DNA of 50,524 nt, taken from positions 1 to 50,524 of the forward strand of contig CAUJHW010000169.1 in NCBI GenBank assembly GCA_963205005.1, in the 5' to 3' direction. A program made the translations under genes and the position numbers. Positions 41,659-49,672 of the stretch are shown here, piece by piece. This DNA comes from Pseudomonadota bacterium (GTDB taxonomy: Bacteria; Pseudomonadota; Alphaproteobacteria; Caulobacterales; Caulobacteraceae). The number at the start of each line of letters is the position of its first letter. The stretch's first letter is position 1. The notes under the pieces are model-generated. The model saw only the letters and a list, made by a program, of their open reading frames with translations. It did no database searches and was not told where the DNA came from.

Positions 41659-43112
41659 TGCAGGTCGTGAGGCTGGCCCACGAGACCGACTTCGACGGCT
41701 GGCGCGAGGCGGCCCGCAGCCTGCGCGCGCACGGCGTCGCGCCGGAAGCGGCGCTCTGGACCGTGGATGGTGCGGCCGAGCTGTTCGCGCCCGAACCACC
41801 GGCGGCGGGGGCGAACACCGTGGCGGAGCGACCGTTCCGGGTGCCGAAGGCCTTCGTGGAGCTGGCCGCGAAGGCCATCCTTCACCGGTCGGACGAGCGG
41901 TTCGCCCTGCTGTACCGCCTGCTGTGGCGGCTGCAGACCGAGCCGAACCTGATGCGGATCGTCTCCGACCCTGACGTCGCCCGAGCACAGGAGTTCGGAC
42001 GGAACGTCAGCCGGGCCGCCCATAAGATGAAGGCCTTCGTTCGTTTCCGCGAGGCCAGGGATGACCTGGGCGAGGCCTATGTGTCGTGGTTCGAGCCGGC
42101 GCACCGGGTGACCGAGGCCACCGCGCCTTTCTTCGTGCGCCGCTTCACCAACATGCGCTGGTCGATCCTGACGCCGGACGTCTGCGCCCACTGGGACCTG
42201 GCGGACCTGACCTTCACCGCCGGAGCCGATCCCGCCGACGCCCCGCGCGAGGACGCCCTGGAGGACTACTGGCGCACCTACTACGCCTCGATCTTCAACC
42301 CCGCGCGGCTGAAAGTGGGGGCCATGCAGTCGGAGATGCCCAAGCGCTACTGGCGGAACCTGCCGGAAGCGGCGCTCATTCCGGAGCTGATCGCCAGCGC
42401 CCAGGCCCGAACCGCCGAAATGGTCCGGCAACCCGCAACCGAACCCAGCCGTCGCGTGGTGAAGGCCGCCGTCCGCACCAGCCGCGACGCCCCCTACGAC
42501 AGCGCGGGGCCCACCGAGCTGGGCGCGGTCGCCGCGGGCGTGGATCACTGCCGCCGCTGCGACCTGTGGCGCGACGCCACCCAGGGCGTTCCGGGGCAGG
42601 GACCGGCGCAGGCGCGGCTGATGCTCGTCGGCGAGCAGCCCGGCGATCAGGAGGACCTGGCCGGCCTGCCGTTCGTCGGCCCGGCCGGCCAGATGCTCGA
42701 CCGGGCGCTGGCCGAGGCCGGCGTGCCCCGCGCCGAGACCTTCGTCACCAACGCGGTGAAGCACTTCAAGCACGAGCCGCGCGGCAAGCGGCGTATCCAC
42801 AAGACCCCCAACGCCGGCGAAGTCAGCGCCTGTCGCTGGTGGCTGGACGCCGAGCGGCGGCTGGTGCGGCCGAAGGTGATCGTGGCGCTGGGCGGGACCG
42901 CGGCGCTCGCCGTCTTCGGCAGGCCTACGGCGGTCGGCCAGTTCCGCCAGCAGGCGATCCAGCTCCCCGACCAGACCCAGGGCGTGGTGACCTACCATCC
43001 GTCCTACCTGCTGCGACTGCCGGACCCGGATGCGAAGAAGGTGGCCTACGCCGCCTTCGTCGCCGACCTCACCTTTGCGTGGGGGCTGGTGAAGGCCTCG
43101 GCGCCGGCCTGA
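41658..43112 (+). CDS. udgX: DUF4130-UdgX fusion (uracil-DNA binding)
   Basis: 484 residues: an N-terminal ~250-residue DUF4130-type domain (LLYRLLWRLQTEPNLMRIVSDP ... AHKMKAFVRFRE), a short linker, then a family-4-like UDG domain with CRRCDLWRDATQGVPGQG (Fe-S Cys), GEQPGDQEDLAGLPFVGPAG (active-site loop) and TYHPSYLLRL. The insertion KRRIH (residues 377-381) is the R-loop of UdgX, whose His forms a covalent bond with the uracil site in DNA (as reported for mycobacterial UdgX). Its 3' end overlaps convergent MFS by 44 bp. Confidence 0.93.
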   Translation: MQVVRLAHETDFDGWREAARSLRAHGVAPEAALWTVDGAAELFAPEPPAAGANTVAERPFRVPKAFVELAAKAILHRSDERFALLYRLLWRLQTEPNLMRIVSDPDVARAQEFGRNVSRAAHKMKAFVRFREARDDLGEAYVSWFEPAHRVTEATAPFFVRRFTNMRWSILTPDVCAHWDLADLTFTAGADPADAPREDALEDYWRTYYASIFNPARLKVGAMQSEMPKRYWRNLPEAALIPELIASAQARTAEMVRQPATEPSRRVVKAAVRTSRDAPYDSAGPTELGAVAAGVDHCRRCDLWRDATQGVPGQGPAQARLMLVGEQPGDQEDLAGLPFVGPAGQMLDRALAEAGVPRAETFVTNAVKHFKHEPRGKRRIHKTPNAGEVSACRWWLDAERRLVRPKVIVALGGTAALAVFGRPTAVGQFRQQAIQLPDQTQGVVTYHPSYLLRLPDPDAKKVAYAAFVADLTFAWGLVKASAPA

Positions 43113-44250
43113 GGCTCGCCAGCGCGTAGCCGCCGCCGATCAGCATCGCCAGGACGCCCGCGCTCAGGAACGCCACACGATACGAGGCCGCGCCCGCGAC
43201 CAAGCCGAAGCCGAGCATCAGCACGCTCGTTCCGCACTGCATGGTGAAGCCCTTGACCGAGCCTAGGGTGGCGCGCGTCTCCGGGCGGATCGCGTGCTGG
43301 AAGCGGGCGTCGGCGTTGACGTCGACCATCCAGTAGAGCGCCACATAGGTCATCAGCAGCACGACGGACCAGGCCTGGTAGGTGGCCGCGGCGGCCACGA
43401 CGCAGCCGCCGGCGGCGGTCAGCATCAGGCACAGCGCGCGATGCGACAGGCCGTGCAGCCGGTGGGCCACGGCGCTCGCGGCCGCCCCGACCCCGGCCAG
43501 CGCCGCCAGGAACAGCGCGATGCCCGGCTTCGACAGGCCGACATCGCGTCCGAACAGCTGCCAGTAGTCGGCGCAGGCGGAGACCACGGCCTGCATGCCG
43601 GCGATAAACAGCATCAGCGGCAGGACGCCCGGCAGGCTGGCGGCCTCGAGTGCGCCGCGCTTCAGGTGGGCGAGATATCCCCACTGCGCCACCGCCATCG
43701 CCCGCGGCGCCCGGGGCAGCAGCAGGGCGGCGCCAGACGCCGCAAGGCCCGCGGCGACGCTGGCCCAGATCAGCGTCGGATAGCCCAGCGGCGAGACGAC
43801 GGCCGCGCCCAGCGAGGCGGCCAGCACGCCGGAGAAGCGAGCCGCCTGCGTGCGGCCGATCACCCGGGCGTACTCGTCCTCCCGGCCCAGCGCCTTGAGC
43901 TCGTCATAGACCACCGCCTCGAAGGCGCCGGACAAGGTGGCGCTCTTCAGGCCCCACAGCATCAGCCCGGCGAGGAAGCCCCAGAAGTTCGGGAACGCGA
44001 GCCAGACGAAGAAACCAAGTGCGCGGACCGCCTGGGCCGTGGCCAGCAGCCAGCGCCGCGACACCCGGTCGGCCAGCACGCCGCAGGGGACCTCCAGGAC
44101 CATGCCCACCGTGGACCAGGACATCAGGATGACGCCGATCTGCACCGGCGACAGGCCATGCTCGGCGAACATCACCGTGTAGAACGGCAGGATAAGGACG
44201 AAGGCGTCGAGAAACCGCAGCGCGCACGCGCCGAGGAGAAGGCGGCCCAC
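43069..44250 (-). CDS. MFS transporter, probable TetR-controlled efflux
   Basis: 393 residues from GTG 44250, with about 12 hydrophobic helices. The MFS loop between helices 2 and 3 is GVLADRVSRRWLLATAQ. The sequence has a helical start FLDAFVLILPFYTVMFAEHGLSP. It directly follows the tetR gene (stop-start adjacent), so it is likely the regulated efflux or uptake system. Substrate unknown. Its 3' end overlaps udgX. Confidence 0.85.
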   Translation of the reverse strand: MGRLLLGACALRFLDAFVLILPFYTVMFAEHGLSPVQIGVILMSWSTVGMVLEVPCGVLADRVSRRWLLATAQAVRALGFFVWLAFPNFWGFLAGLMLWGLKSATLSGAFEAVVYDELKALGREDEYARVIGRTQAARFSGVLAASLGAAVVSPLGYPTLIWASVAAGLAASGAALLLPRAPRAMAVAQWGYLAHLKRGALEAASLPGVLPLMLFIAGMQAVVSACADYWQLFGRDVGLSKPGIALFLAALAGVGAAASAVAHRLHGLSHRALCLMLTAAGGCVVAAAATYQAWSVVLLMTYVALYWMVDVNADARFQHAIRPETRATLGSVKGFTMQCGTSVLMLGFGLVAGAASYRVAFLSAGVLAMLIGGGYALASLRPAPRPSPAPTQR

Positions 44251-44913
44251 CTAGGCGCTGAAGCCGGCTTCGGCGAAGTCCAGCATCCGCCGCAGCAGCG
44301 CTTCCACGTCGCCCTCTCGGGTGATCCCGCCGGACAGGTGGTGCAGCCGGTCGAACTCGGCGAAGCGGTTGTTGTGGACCATCCCCAGCACGAAGTGCAG
44401 GCGCCAGTAGACGTCTTCCTTCGGAAGGCCCGGACGGGCCGCCAGCAGGGCGTCGGCGAACCGGGCCAGGTGGCTGACGTCGTTCTTGAGCACCTCGCGC
44501 ATGTCGGCCGTGCCCTCGGAGCGGGCGCGGATGATGAACTGCACGGAGATGCGACGGTCGTTGTCGGGCGAGGCCCAGCGCAGCGGCGGGGCGAAGTAGG
44601 CTTCGAGGATATCGCGCACCGGCGGCTTGCCGCCATGGCGGGCGGCGGCCTCGTGCAGCATTCGGGCGCGCTCGCGGTTCAGTTCCGCCGTGCGCCGGCG
44701 GAAGATCTCGAACAGCAGGGCGTCCTTGGAGCCGAAATGATAGTTCACGCTGGCCAGATTGACCCCGGCGGCGGCGGTGATGTCGCGCACCGACACGTTC
44801 TGGAAACCGTGCAGGGCGAACAGCCGCTCGGCCGCGCCGAAGACGGCGGCCTTGGGTGCGGCCTCGGCTTCCTCGGACGCGTCCGGCGGGTCCTGGGTGA
44901 GGGGATCGGTCAT
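44251..44913 (-). CDS. TetR-family transcriptional regulator
   Basis: 220 residues. N-terminal helix-turn-helix GFQNVSVRDITAAAGVNLASVNYHFGSKDALLFEIFRRR, typical of TetR, after a charged ~20-residue tail. The C-terminal domain (residues ~90-220, MLDFAEAGF) is of the kind seen in TetR proteins that sense organic compounds. Its gene is next to an MFS gene in the same operon, so it probably represses that operon. No operator dyad was identified. Confidence 0.9.
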   Translation of the reverse strand: MTDPLTQDPPDASEEAEAAPKAAVFGAAERLFALHGFQNVSVRDITAAAGVNLASVNYHFGSKDALLFEIFRRRTAELNRERARMLHEAAARHGGKPPVRDILEAYFAPPLRWASPDNDRRISVQFIIRARSEGTADMREVLKNDVSHLARFADALLAARPGLPKEDVYWRLHFVLGMVHNNRFAEFDRLHHLSGGITREGDVEALLRRMLDFAEAGFSA

Positions 44914-44977
44914 GCGAATCCCTTAGGCGCTATGCAGGCTCGGGTCGAACCGGACCGTCAGGAAAACCGCCGCGGGG

Positions 44978-46156
44978 CTACCGCGACAGCTCCTTCATGG
45001 CCTTTTCCAGCCCGTCGAGAGTCAGCGGGAACATCCGGTCGCCGACCAGCTGCTTCATCACCCCGACCGAGGGGGTGTAGTCCCAGTGGCGTTCGGCGGT
45101 CGGGTTCAGCCAGACCATGTGCTCGAAGATGTTGGACACGCGGTCCATCCAGACGGCGCCGGCTTCCTCGTTCCAGTGCTCCACCGAGCCGCCCGGATAG
45201 GTGATCTCGTAGGGGCTCATGGTCGCGTCGCCCACAAATATCACTTTGTAATCATGCGGATACTTGTGGAGGATGTCGTAGGTGTTCAGCTTCTCGGCGT
45301 GACGGCGCCGGTTGTCCTTCCACACGCTCTCGTAGAGGCAGTTGTGGAAGTAGTAGAACTCCATGTTCTTGAACTCGGAGCGCGCGGCGCTGAACAGCTC
45401 CTCGCAGACCTTGATGTGCGAATCCATAGAGCCGCCGATGTCGAAGAAGATCAGAACGCTGATCTTGTTGCGGCGCTCGGCCCGCATCTGGATGTCGAGG
45501 TAGCCCTTCTCGGCCGTGCCCCGGATCGTGCCGTTCATGTCCAGCTCGTCGGGATGGCCCTCGCGGACCCATTTGCGCAGGCGGCGCAGGGCGACCTTGA
45601 TGTTGCGGGTGCCCAGCTCGACGCTGTCGTCGAGGTTCTTGTACTCGCGCTTGTCCCAGACCTTGATAGCCCGGCCGTGACGCCCCTTGTCCTGGCCGAT
45701 GCGCACGCCCTCGGGGTGATAGCCGTTGGCGCCGAAGGGGTTTGAGCCGTCCGGCTTGCCGCCGCGCTCGCCTTCGCCCTTGCCCTCGGCCTGGTCCTTG
45801 GCGCGCTGGGCCAGGGCCTCCATCAGCTTCTCGAAGCCGCCCATGGCCTCGATCTGGGCCTTCTCTTCCTCGGTGAGGAACTGCTCGGAGATCTTCTTGA
45901 GCCATTCCGCCGGGATGTCGGCGGCGAGAAGCTCGTCGCCCAGCTTCTCCATCCCCTGGAAGACATGGCTGAACACCTTGTCGAAACGGTCGAGGTTCTT
46001 CTCGTCCTTCACCAGGGCGGCGCGCGACAGGTAATAGAAATCGTCCAGCGACCGGTCGATGACCTGCTTGTCCATGCCCTCCATGAGCATGAGATATTCC
46101 TTCAGCGTCACAGGCACCTTGGCCTCGCGAAGCTCGGTGAAGAAGCGCATGAACAT
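44978..46156 (-). CDS. CoxE-like VWA domain protein
   Basis: 392 residues: an N-terminal helical part (FTELREAKVPVTLKEYLMLME), a charged linker (Gly/Lys/Glu-rich, residues ~120-165), then a VWA domain with metal-site motif FFDIGGSMDSHIK, threonine in FVGDATMSPYE and ending VGDRMFPLTLDGLEKAMKEL. It is the CoxE-type partner of MoxR AAA+ ATPases, acting as a chaperone-like assembly factor. The first Ser of the usual DxSxS is Gly here. No MoxR gene lies nearby, so its partner is encoded elsewhere. Confidence 0.85.
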   Translation of the reverse strand: MFMRFFTELREAKVPVTLKEYLMLMEGMDKQVIDRSLDDFYYLSRAALVKDEKNLDRFDKVFSHVFQGMEKLGDELLAADIPAEWLKKISEQFLTEEEKAQIEAMGGFEKLMEALAQRAKDQAEGKGEGERGGKPDGSNPFGANGYHPEGVRIGQDKGRHGRAIKVWDKREYKNLDDSVELGTRNIKVALRRLRKWVREGHPDELDMNGTIRGTAEKGYLDIQMRAERRNKISVLIFFDIGGSMDSHIKVCEELFSAARSEFKNMEFYYFHNCLYESVWKDNRRRHAEKLNTYDILHKYPHDYKVIFVGDATMSPYEITYPGGSVEHWNEEAGAVWMDRVSNIFEHMVWLNPTAERHWDYTPSVGVMKQLVGDRMFPLTLDGLEKAMKELSR

Positions 46157-46222
46157 CAGGTGGCTCGCGTCGAACGTCCGTTTGAATGACAGAGGATGGG
46201 GCCGAGGCGCCCCGATGTCCAG

Positions 46223-46375
46223 TCAGCCCTTGGGCTTGAGGTCCGGTCGAGAGGCCAGGAACGCCGCCCGCTCGGCCGCGGTGAGCACCTTGGCCTTCTT
46301 CTGGCGCGACACCTTTGGCGTCGGAGGGGCGTAGACGCCGGCGGTGGGGGCGCCCTTGCTGGTCGGTGGTTTCAT
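46223..46375 (-). CDS. 50-residue basic small protein
   Basis: An unlisted minus-strand frame: MKPPTSKGAPTAGVYAPPTP, then KVSRQKKAKVLTAAERAAFL and ending ASRPDLKPKG. Codon third positions are almost all G/C as in real genes here, the start is ATG and the stop TGA. A predicted disordered N-terminus and a basic helix suggest a nucleic-acid or protein-binding role, but no family is recognised. It lies between the VWA gene and the resolvase-like gene, all on the same strand. Confidence 0.6.
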   Translation of the reverse strand: MKPPTSKGAPTAGVYAPPTPKVSRQKKAKVLTAAERAAFLASRPDLKPKG

Positions 46376-46447
46376 GACGGGGCCCCGCGGGAACGGCCCG
46401 GAAATGCCGCGGGCCTCGGCCTACGTGCCAGCTTTTCGCGGCGAACC

Positions 46448-46942
46448 CTAGGCCTCAACCGCTTCAATCGCCTTGAGCTTGCGCCAGACCGTCATCCGCG
46501 AGACGCCCAGCCTTCGGGCGATCTCCACCGGGCCCAGACCTGCGCGCTGCAGGGCGAAGATCTCGTCGGCGTGCGCCGAGGTCCGCCGACGGCGGGGCGG
46601 AGGCGTGGGCTCGAAGCCAGCCACCGCCTCCAGCACCGCCCGCAGCGCCTGTCCGGCGTGACCCCGGCTGCACAGCTCCGGTTCGAGCACCTCAAGGCTG
46701 GCGCCCCGCGATTCAAGTCCGTCCAGGGCGTCGAGCAGCCCGCGGCCGTTTGCCGCCAGCCGGTCCAGCCGGGTGACGACAAGCTGGTCGCCCGGACCTA
46801 TGAATTCGAGGATGGACTCCAGGACGGGCGCCGCCGCGCCGGGCTGCTCGGTCCGCACGACCTGGCAGCCGGCAGCCTTCAGCAGCCCGGCGTCGTCCTG
46901 TCCCGCCGCGTCCCGCACCCGAACGTAGCCGATCTTCAGCAT
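46448..46942 (-). CDS. Resolvase-like protein without catalytic serine
   Basis: 164 residues from ATG 46942. The N-terminal part follows the serine-resolvase pattern (MLKIGYVRVRDAAGQ ... VVTRLDRLAANGRGLLDALDGLESRGASLEVLE), but the nucleophile of IGYARVS is Arg, the second active-site Arg (LDRLGR) is Ala, and the distal Arg-rich helix is missing. The C-terminus has an intact Hin-type helix-turn-helix (GLGPVEIARRLGVSRMTVWRKLKAIE). Recombination is therefore unlikely. A DNA-binding regulator is the better call. No mobile element surrounds it. Confidence 0.78.
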   Translation of the reverse strand: MLKIGYVRVRDAAGQDDAGLLKAAGCQVVRTEQPGAAAPVLESILEFIGPGDQLVVTRLDRLAANGRGLLDALDGLESRGASLEVLEPELCSRGHAGQALRAVLEAVAGFEPTPPPRRRRTSAHADEIFALQRAGLGPVEIARRLGVSRMTVWRKLKAIEAVEA

Positions 46943-47061
46943 GCTCACCGCCGCACTTGAGCCCCACGCGCCAAGGTGAGCGAAGGTCCCAAATGCAGGC
47001 GCGGCTTCCAAGCCGGCTTCTCGTTAATTCGCGGCAATGAAACGGGCGGGGCGGCGTCGCC

Positions 47062-47595
47062 TCAGGCGGCGAAAGATCCGGCCGGGCGGCGCAGGATGAA
47101 CTCCCGGTCAACGGTCCGGCCGACTGGGAAGCCGTATTCGCCGACCTTCTCGAATCCGTGACGTTCGTAGAACCGCTGGGCGCCGAAATTCTCGGACCAC
47201 ACGCCGATCCAGACCGCGCGCGGCCCGTCCGACTGCAGCCAGTCCATGACCTCTGCGAACAGGCGCCGGCCCAGGCCGCCGCCCTGGTGGCCCTTCAGGA
47301 AGTAGATTCGCTTCAGCTCGCCGCAGGCGGGGGTCGCCTCGTCGTGTGGCAGGCCGCAGGGGCCGGCCAGGGCGTAGCCGATGGCCACCCCGTCGGCTTC
47401 GACCAGCCAGGAGGCCTTGGCCGGGTCCGCGAGGTCGGCCCGTGTGCGTTCAGGCCCGTACGCCTCCTCAAGGAATCCCTTGAGGTCTTCCGGGTCATAG
47501 AGATGCGCGAAGGTCTCGGTGAAGGTCCGGGCGCCCAGGGCCGAAAGGGTCTCGGCGTCGGCGGGTCCGGCGCGGCGGATCACGGGTTCTGGCAT
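47062..47595 (-). CDS. GNAT family N-acetyltransferase
   Basis: 177 residues with the GNAT fold: VIRRAGPADAETLSALGARTF start, LVEADGVAIGYALAG, acetyl-CoA motif A LKRIYFLKGHQGGGLGRRLFAEVM, and motif B AVWIGVWSENFGAQRFYERHGFEKVGEY. Its acceptor is unknown; GNAT neighbours of an HDAC-like gene may be coincidental. It is divergent from the deacetylase gene across 32 bp. Confidence 0.9.
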   Translation of the reverse strand: MPEPVIRRAGPADAETLSALGARTFTETFAHLYDPEDLKGFLEEAYGPERTRADLADPAKASWLVEADGVAIGYALAGPCGLPHDEATPACGELKRIYFLKGHQGGGLGRRLFAEVMDWLQSDGPRAVWIGVWSENFGAQRFYERHGFEKVGEYGFPVGRTVDREFILRRPAGSFAA

Positions 47596-47627
47596 CTGCG
47601 GGCGGTGAATCTGCGTTAGTATGAGGG

Positions 47628-48545
47628 ATGACTGTCGCGCTCTACACCCATCGGGACATGTTCGACCACCGTCCGGGCGCCGGCCATGCGGAGCGTCCGG
47701 AACGACTGGGCGCTGTCACCGACGCCCTGGCCGACGCCACCCTCGATCTCGCCCCGCACGAGGCGCCGCTGGTGAGCGATGCCGATCTGCTGCGGGTCCA
47801 TGGCGCGGACTATGTCGCGGCGATCTCCCGCGCTGCGCCGGCGTCCGGGGTGCTGCGGCTCGACTCGGACACCCTCATGTCGCCCGGCAGCCTGACAGCC
47901 GCACGCCGCGCCGCCGGCGCCGTGGTCCAGGCGGTGCGCGACGTGGCGGCCGGACAGGGACAGCGAGCCTTCTGCGCGGTCCGCCCGCCCGGGCATCACG
48001 CCGAGCCGGGCCTGCCCATGGGCTTCTGCCTGTTCTCGAATGTGGCGGTCGCCGCCCTGGTGGCCCAGGCCGAAGGGTTCGGCCGCGTGGCGGTGGTCGA
48101 TTTCGACATCCATCACGGCAACGGCACCCAGGCCGCGCTGGGCGGAAAGCCCGGGATGTTCTTCGCCTCGATCCAGTCCTGGCCCATGTGGCCGGGAACC
48201 GGACACCCCTCGGAGCCGGTCCCGGACAACATCGTCAACACCGTCTCGCCGGAAGGTGCGCCGGCCCAGGTCTGGCGCGCGGCCTTCGAGGCGCTGATGG
48301 ACCGGGTGGACGCCTTCGCCCCGGACCTGATCCTGGTGTCGGCGGGCTTCGACGCCCATCGGCGCGATCCTGTCGGCGGGGGCGGGCAGAGCCTGGAGGC
48401 CGGCGACTTCGCCTGGGCGACCCGGGCCATCGTCTCGGTAGCCAACCGCCACGCCAAGGGTCGGGTTGTATCCTCGCTTGAGGGCGGCTACGACCTCGAA
48501 GCTCTGGGGCAGTCCGCGCTCGCACACGTGGACGCCCTCGGGTGA
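47628..48545 (+). CDS. HDAC-family deacetylase (acetylpolyamine amidohydrolase-like)
   Basis: 305 residues. RPPGHHAEPGLPMGFCLFSN holds the catalytic His pair, VVDFDIHHGNGT the zinc ligands Asp and His, SAGFDAHRRDPVGG the third zinc Asp, and LEGGYDLEALG the active-site Gly-Gly-Tyr. This is the class II HDAC/acetylpolyamine amidohydrolase pattern. Bacterial members deacetylate polyamines or proteins; the exact substrate is unclear. Divergent from the GNAT gene, so they may form an acetylation pair. Confidence 0.93.
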   Translation: MTVALYTHRDMFDHRPGAGHAERPERLGAVTDALADATLDLAPHEAPLVSDADLLRVHGADYVAAISRAAPASGVLRLDSDTLMSPGSLTAARRAAGAVVQAVRDVAAGQGQRAFCAVRPPGHHAEPGLPMGFCLFSNVAVAALVAQAEGFGRVAVVDFDIHHGNGTQAALGGKPGMFFASIQSWPMWPGTGHPSEPVPDNIVNTVSPEGAPAQVWRAAFEALMDRVDAFAPDLILVSAGFDAHRRDPVGGGGQSLEAGDFAWATRAIVSVANRHAKGRVVSSLEGGYDLEALGQSALAHVDALG

Positions 48546-48612
48546 AGGGTGAGGGGCTCGTCAGACGGGTGGGTTCGATCGGTCAAGCCAATCCGGGTCG
48601 ACGGCTAGAGCC

Positions 48613-49212
48613 TTGAGCGCCGCGACGCCTGCCCCCGTGCGCCCCGGCGCCATCGTCCTGGCCCGTCACGGCGAGCCGGCCCTGTCCCGGGCCGTGAAGC
48701 TGACGGCCGAGGAATACCGCGACTTCTGGGCGAAGTACGAGATCGGCGGCATCCTGCCGGACCAGACCCCGCCCGACCGCCTGAAGCGCTTCGTCGCCGA
48801 GGCCGGAACCCTGGTCACCTCCACCCGCCTCCGCGCCATCCAGAGCGCCCAGACCTTGGTGGGCGAAGCGGCATTCGACCGCCACGACATCCTCATCGAG
48901 GCCCCGCTGCCGCCGCCGCGCTTCCCGGGCTGGATCCGCATGTCGCCGCGGATCTGGGGCTTCGTCGCCCGCGTCTGGTGGTGGTACCTCAACCACCACG
49001 ATGGCCAGGAAAGCCGCGCGGAAGCCGAGGCCCGCGCCGACCAGGCCGCCGCCATGGTGGCCGAGCTGGCGGCGGACGGCTCCAACGTGGTGGTCATGGC
49101 CCACGGCTTCTTCAACCACCTGATCGGCCGCAGCCTGCGCAAGAGCGGCTGGAAGCTCGTCGAGAGCGAGGGCTACAAGTACTGGTCCATGCGCCGCTGG
49201 GAGCGAGGGTAG
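48613..49212 (+). CDS. Histidine phosphatase family protein
   Basis: 199 residues from TTG 48613. LARHGEPALSR carries the phospho-His motif RHG, and VVVMAHGFFNHLIGR the second catalytic His. The middle part (SPRIWGFVARVWWWYLNHH) is unusual in its run of Trp. Members act on small phosphorylated substrates or phosphoproteins. Substrate unknown. The gene follows the deacetylase by 67 bp. Confidence 0.8.
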   Translation: MSAATPAPVRPGAIVLARHGEPALSRAVKLTAEEYRDFWAKYEIGGILPDQTPPDRLKRFVAEAGTLVTSTRLRAIQSAQTLVGEAAFDRHDILIEAPLPPPRFPGWIRMSPRIWGFVARVWWWYLNHHDGQESRAEAEARADQAAAMVAELAADGSNVVVMAHGFFNHLIGRSLRKSGWKLVESEGYKYWSMRRWERG

Positions 49213-49280
49213 GGGGGCGGGATCTGTAGATCACTCGTTGCCGAACCCGGTCGCGTCGACTCGCGGGTAGGAAGCCGAGG

Positions 49281-49303
49281 ACCGCTTCCGACCCGTTGCG
49301 GAC
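49281..49303 (+). repeat. CCGCT...CGACCC...GCGGAC motif, degenerate copy
   Basis: ACCGCTTCCGACCC then GTTGCGGAC resembles the core of the longer element copies at 49571-49640 and 50348-50418. It stands alone here, without the GTCCGGTTT or CCTAAGCT parts. Confidence 0.5.
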
Positions 49304-49308
49304 CTTTA

Positions 49309-49506
49309 CCTCCCCTGCGAAGCGGGGGAGGGGAACCCCGGGCCGAGGCTGGCGTAGCCGGCCGCAGAGCGCGTGGTGGAGGGGGCGAGCCCCACGCACA
49401 GCGCCAAACCGGCGATCCATCCTCTGAGCTTGCGGCTTGCCCCCTCCACCAGCCGCTCTTCGCTGCGCTCGGCGTCCGGTCCCCCTCCCCCGCTTCGCAG
49501 GTGAGG
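49309..49506. repeat. Large inverted repeat of an intergenic element
   Basis: The left arm begins CCTCCCCTGCGAAGCGGG (49309) and includes GTGGTGGAGGGGGCGAGC (49373-49390). The right arm, on the other strand, begins CCTCACCTGCGAAGCGGG (ending 49506) and includes CTGGTGGAGGGGGCAAGC (to about 49434). The arms are thus two copies of one element in opposite orientation around a ~43-bp centre. No transposase is near. It occupies most of the ~460-bp gene-free stretch 49213-49672, whose other contents are the short motifs listed separately. Confidence 0.7.
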
Positions 49507-49570
49507 TATTGGGCCGCTGTCCACCCACCGCGGGCGTCCCAGTAGTCCGCCTGCTGGCGCAAAAATCGAG

Positions 49571-49640
49571 TGTCCGGTTTCAGCGGGTGAGCCGATAGCC
49601 GCTGTCGACCCGTTGCGGACGTTCCGGTTTCGCCTAAGCT
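49571..49640 (+). repeat. Upstream element, copy A (GTCCGGTTT / GCGGAC / CCTAAGCT)
   Basis: GTCCGGTTT (49572), CCGCTGTCGACCC, GCGGAC (49615) and CCTAAGCT (49633) occur in order, 32 bp before the start of the hypothetical gene at 49673. The same parts recur at 50348-50418 with equal spacing (43 bp between the first two, 18 versus 19 to the third). It may be a promoter/operator region or a dispersed repeat. Confidence 0.6.
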
Positions 49641-49672
49641 TGACCATAACATTGCGGTTTTGAGGCGATGGC

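Noticed and set aside
46448..46942. Active site-specific recombinase marking a mobile element
   Set aside because: Catalytic residues are lost, and no inverted repeats, transposase, integrase or att-like repeats flank it.
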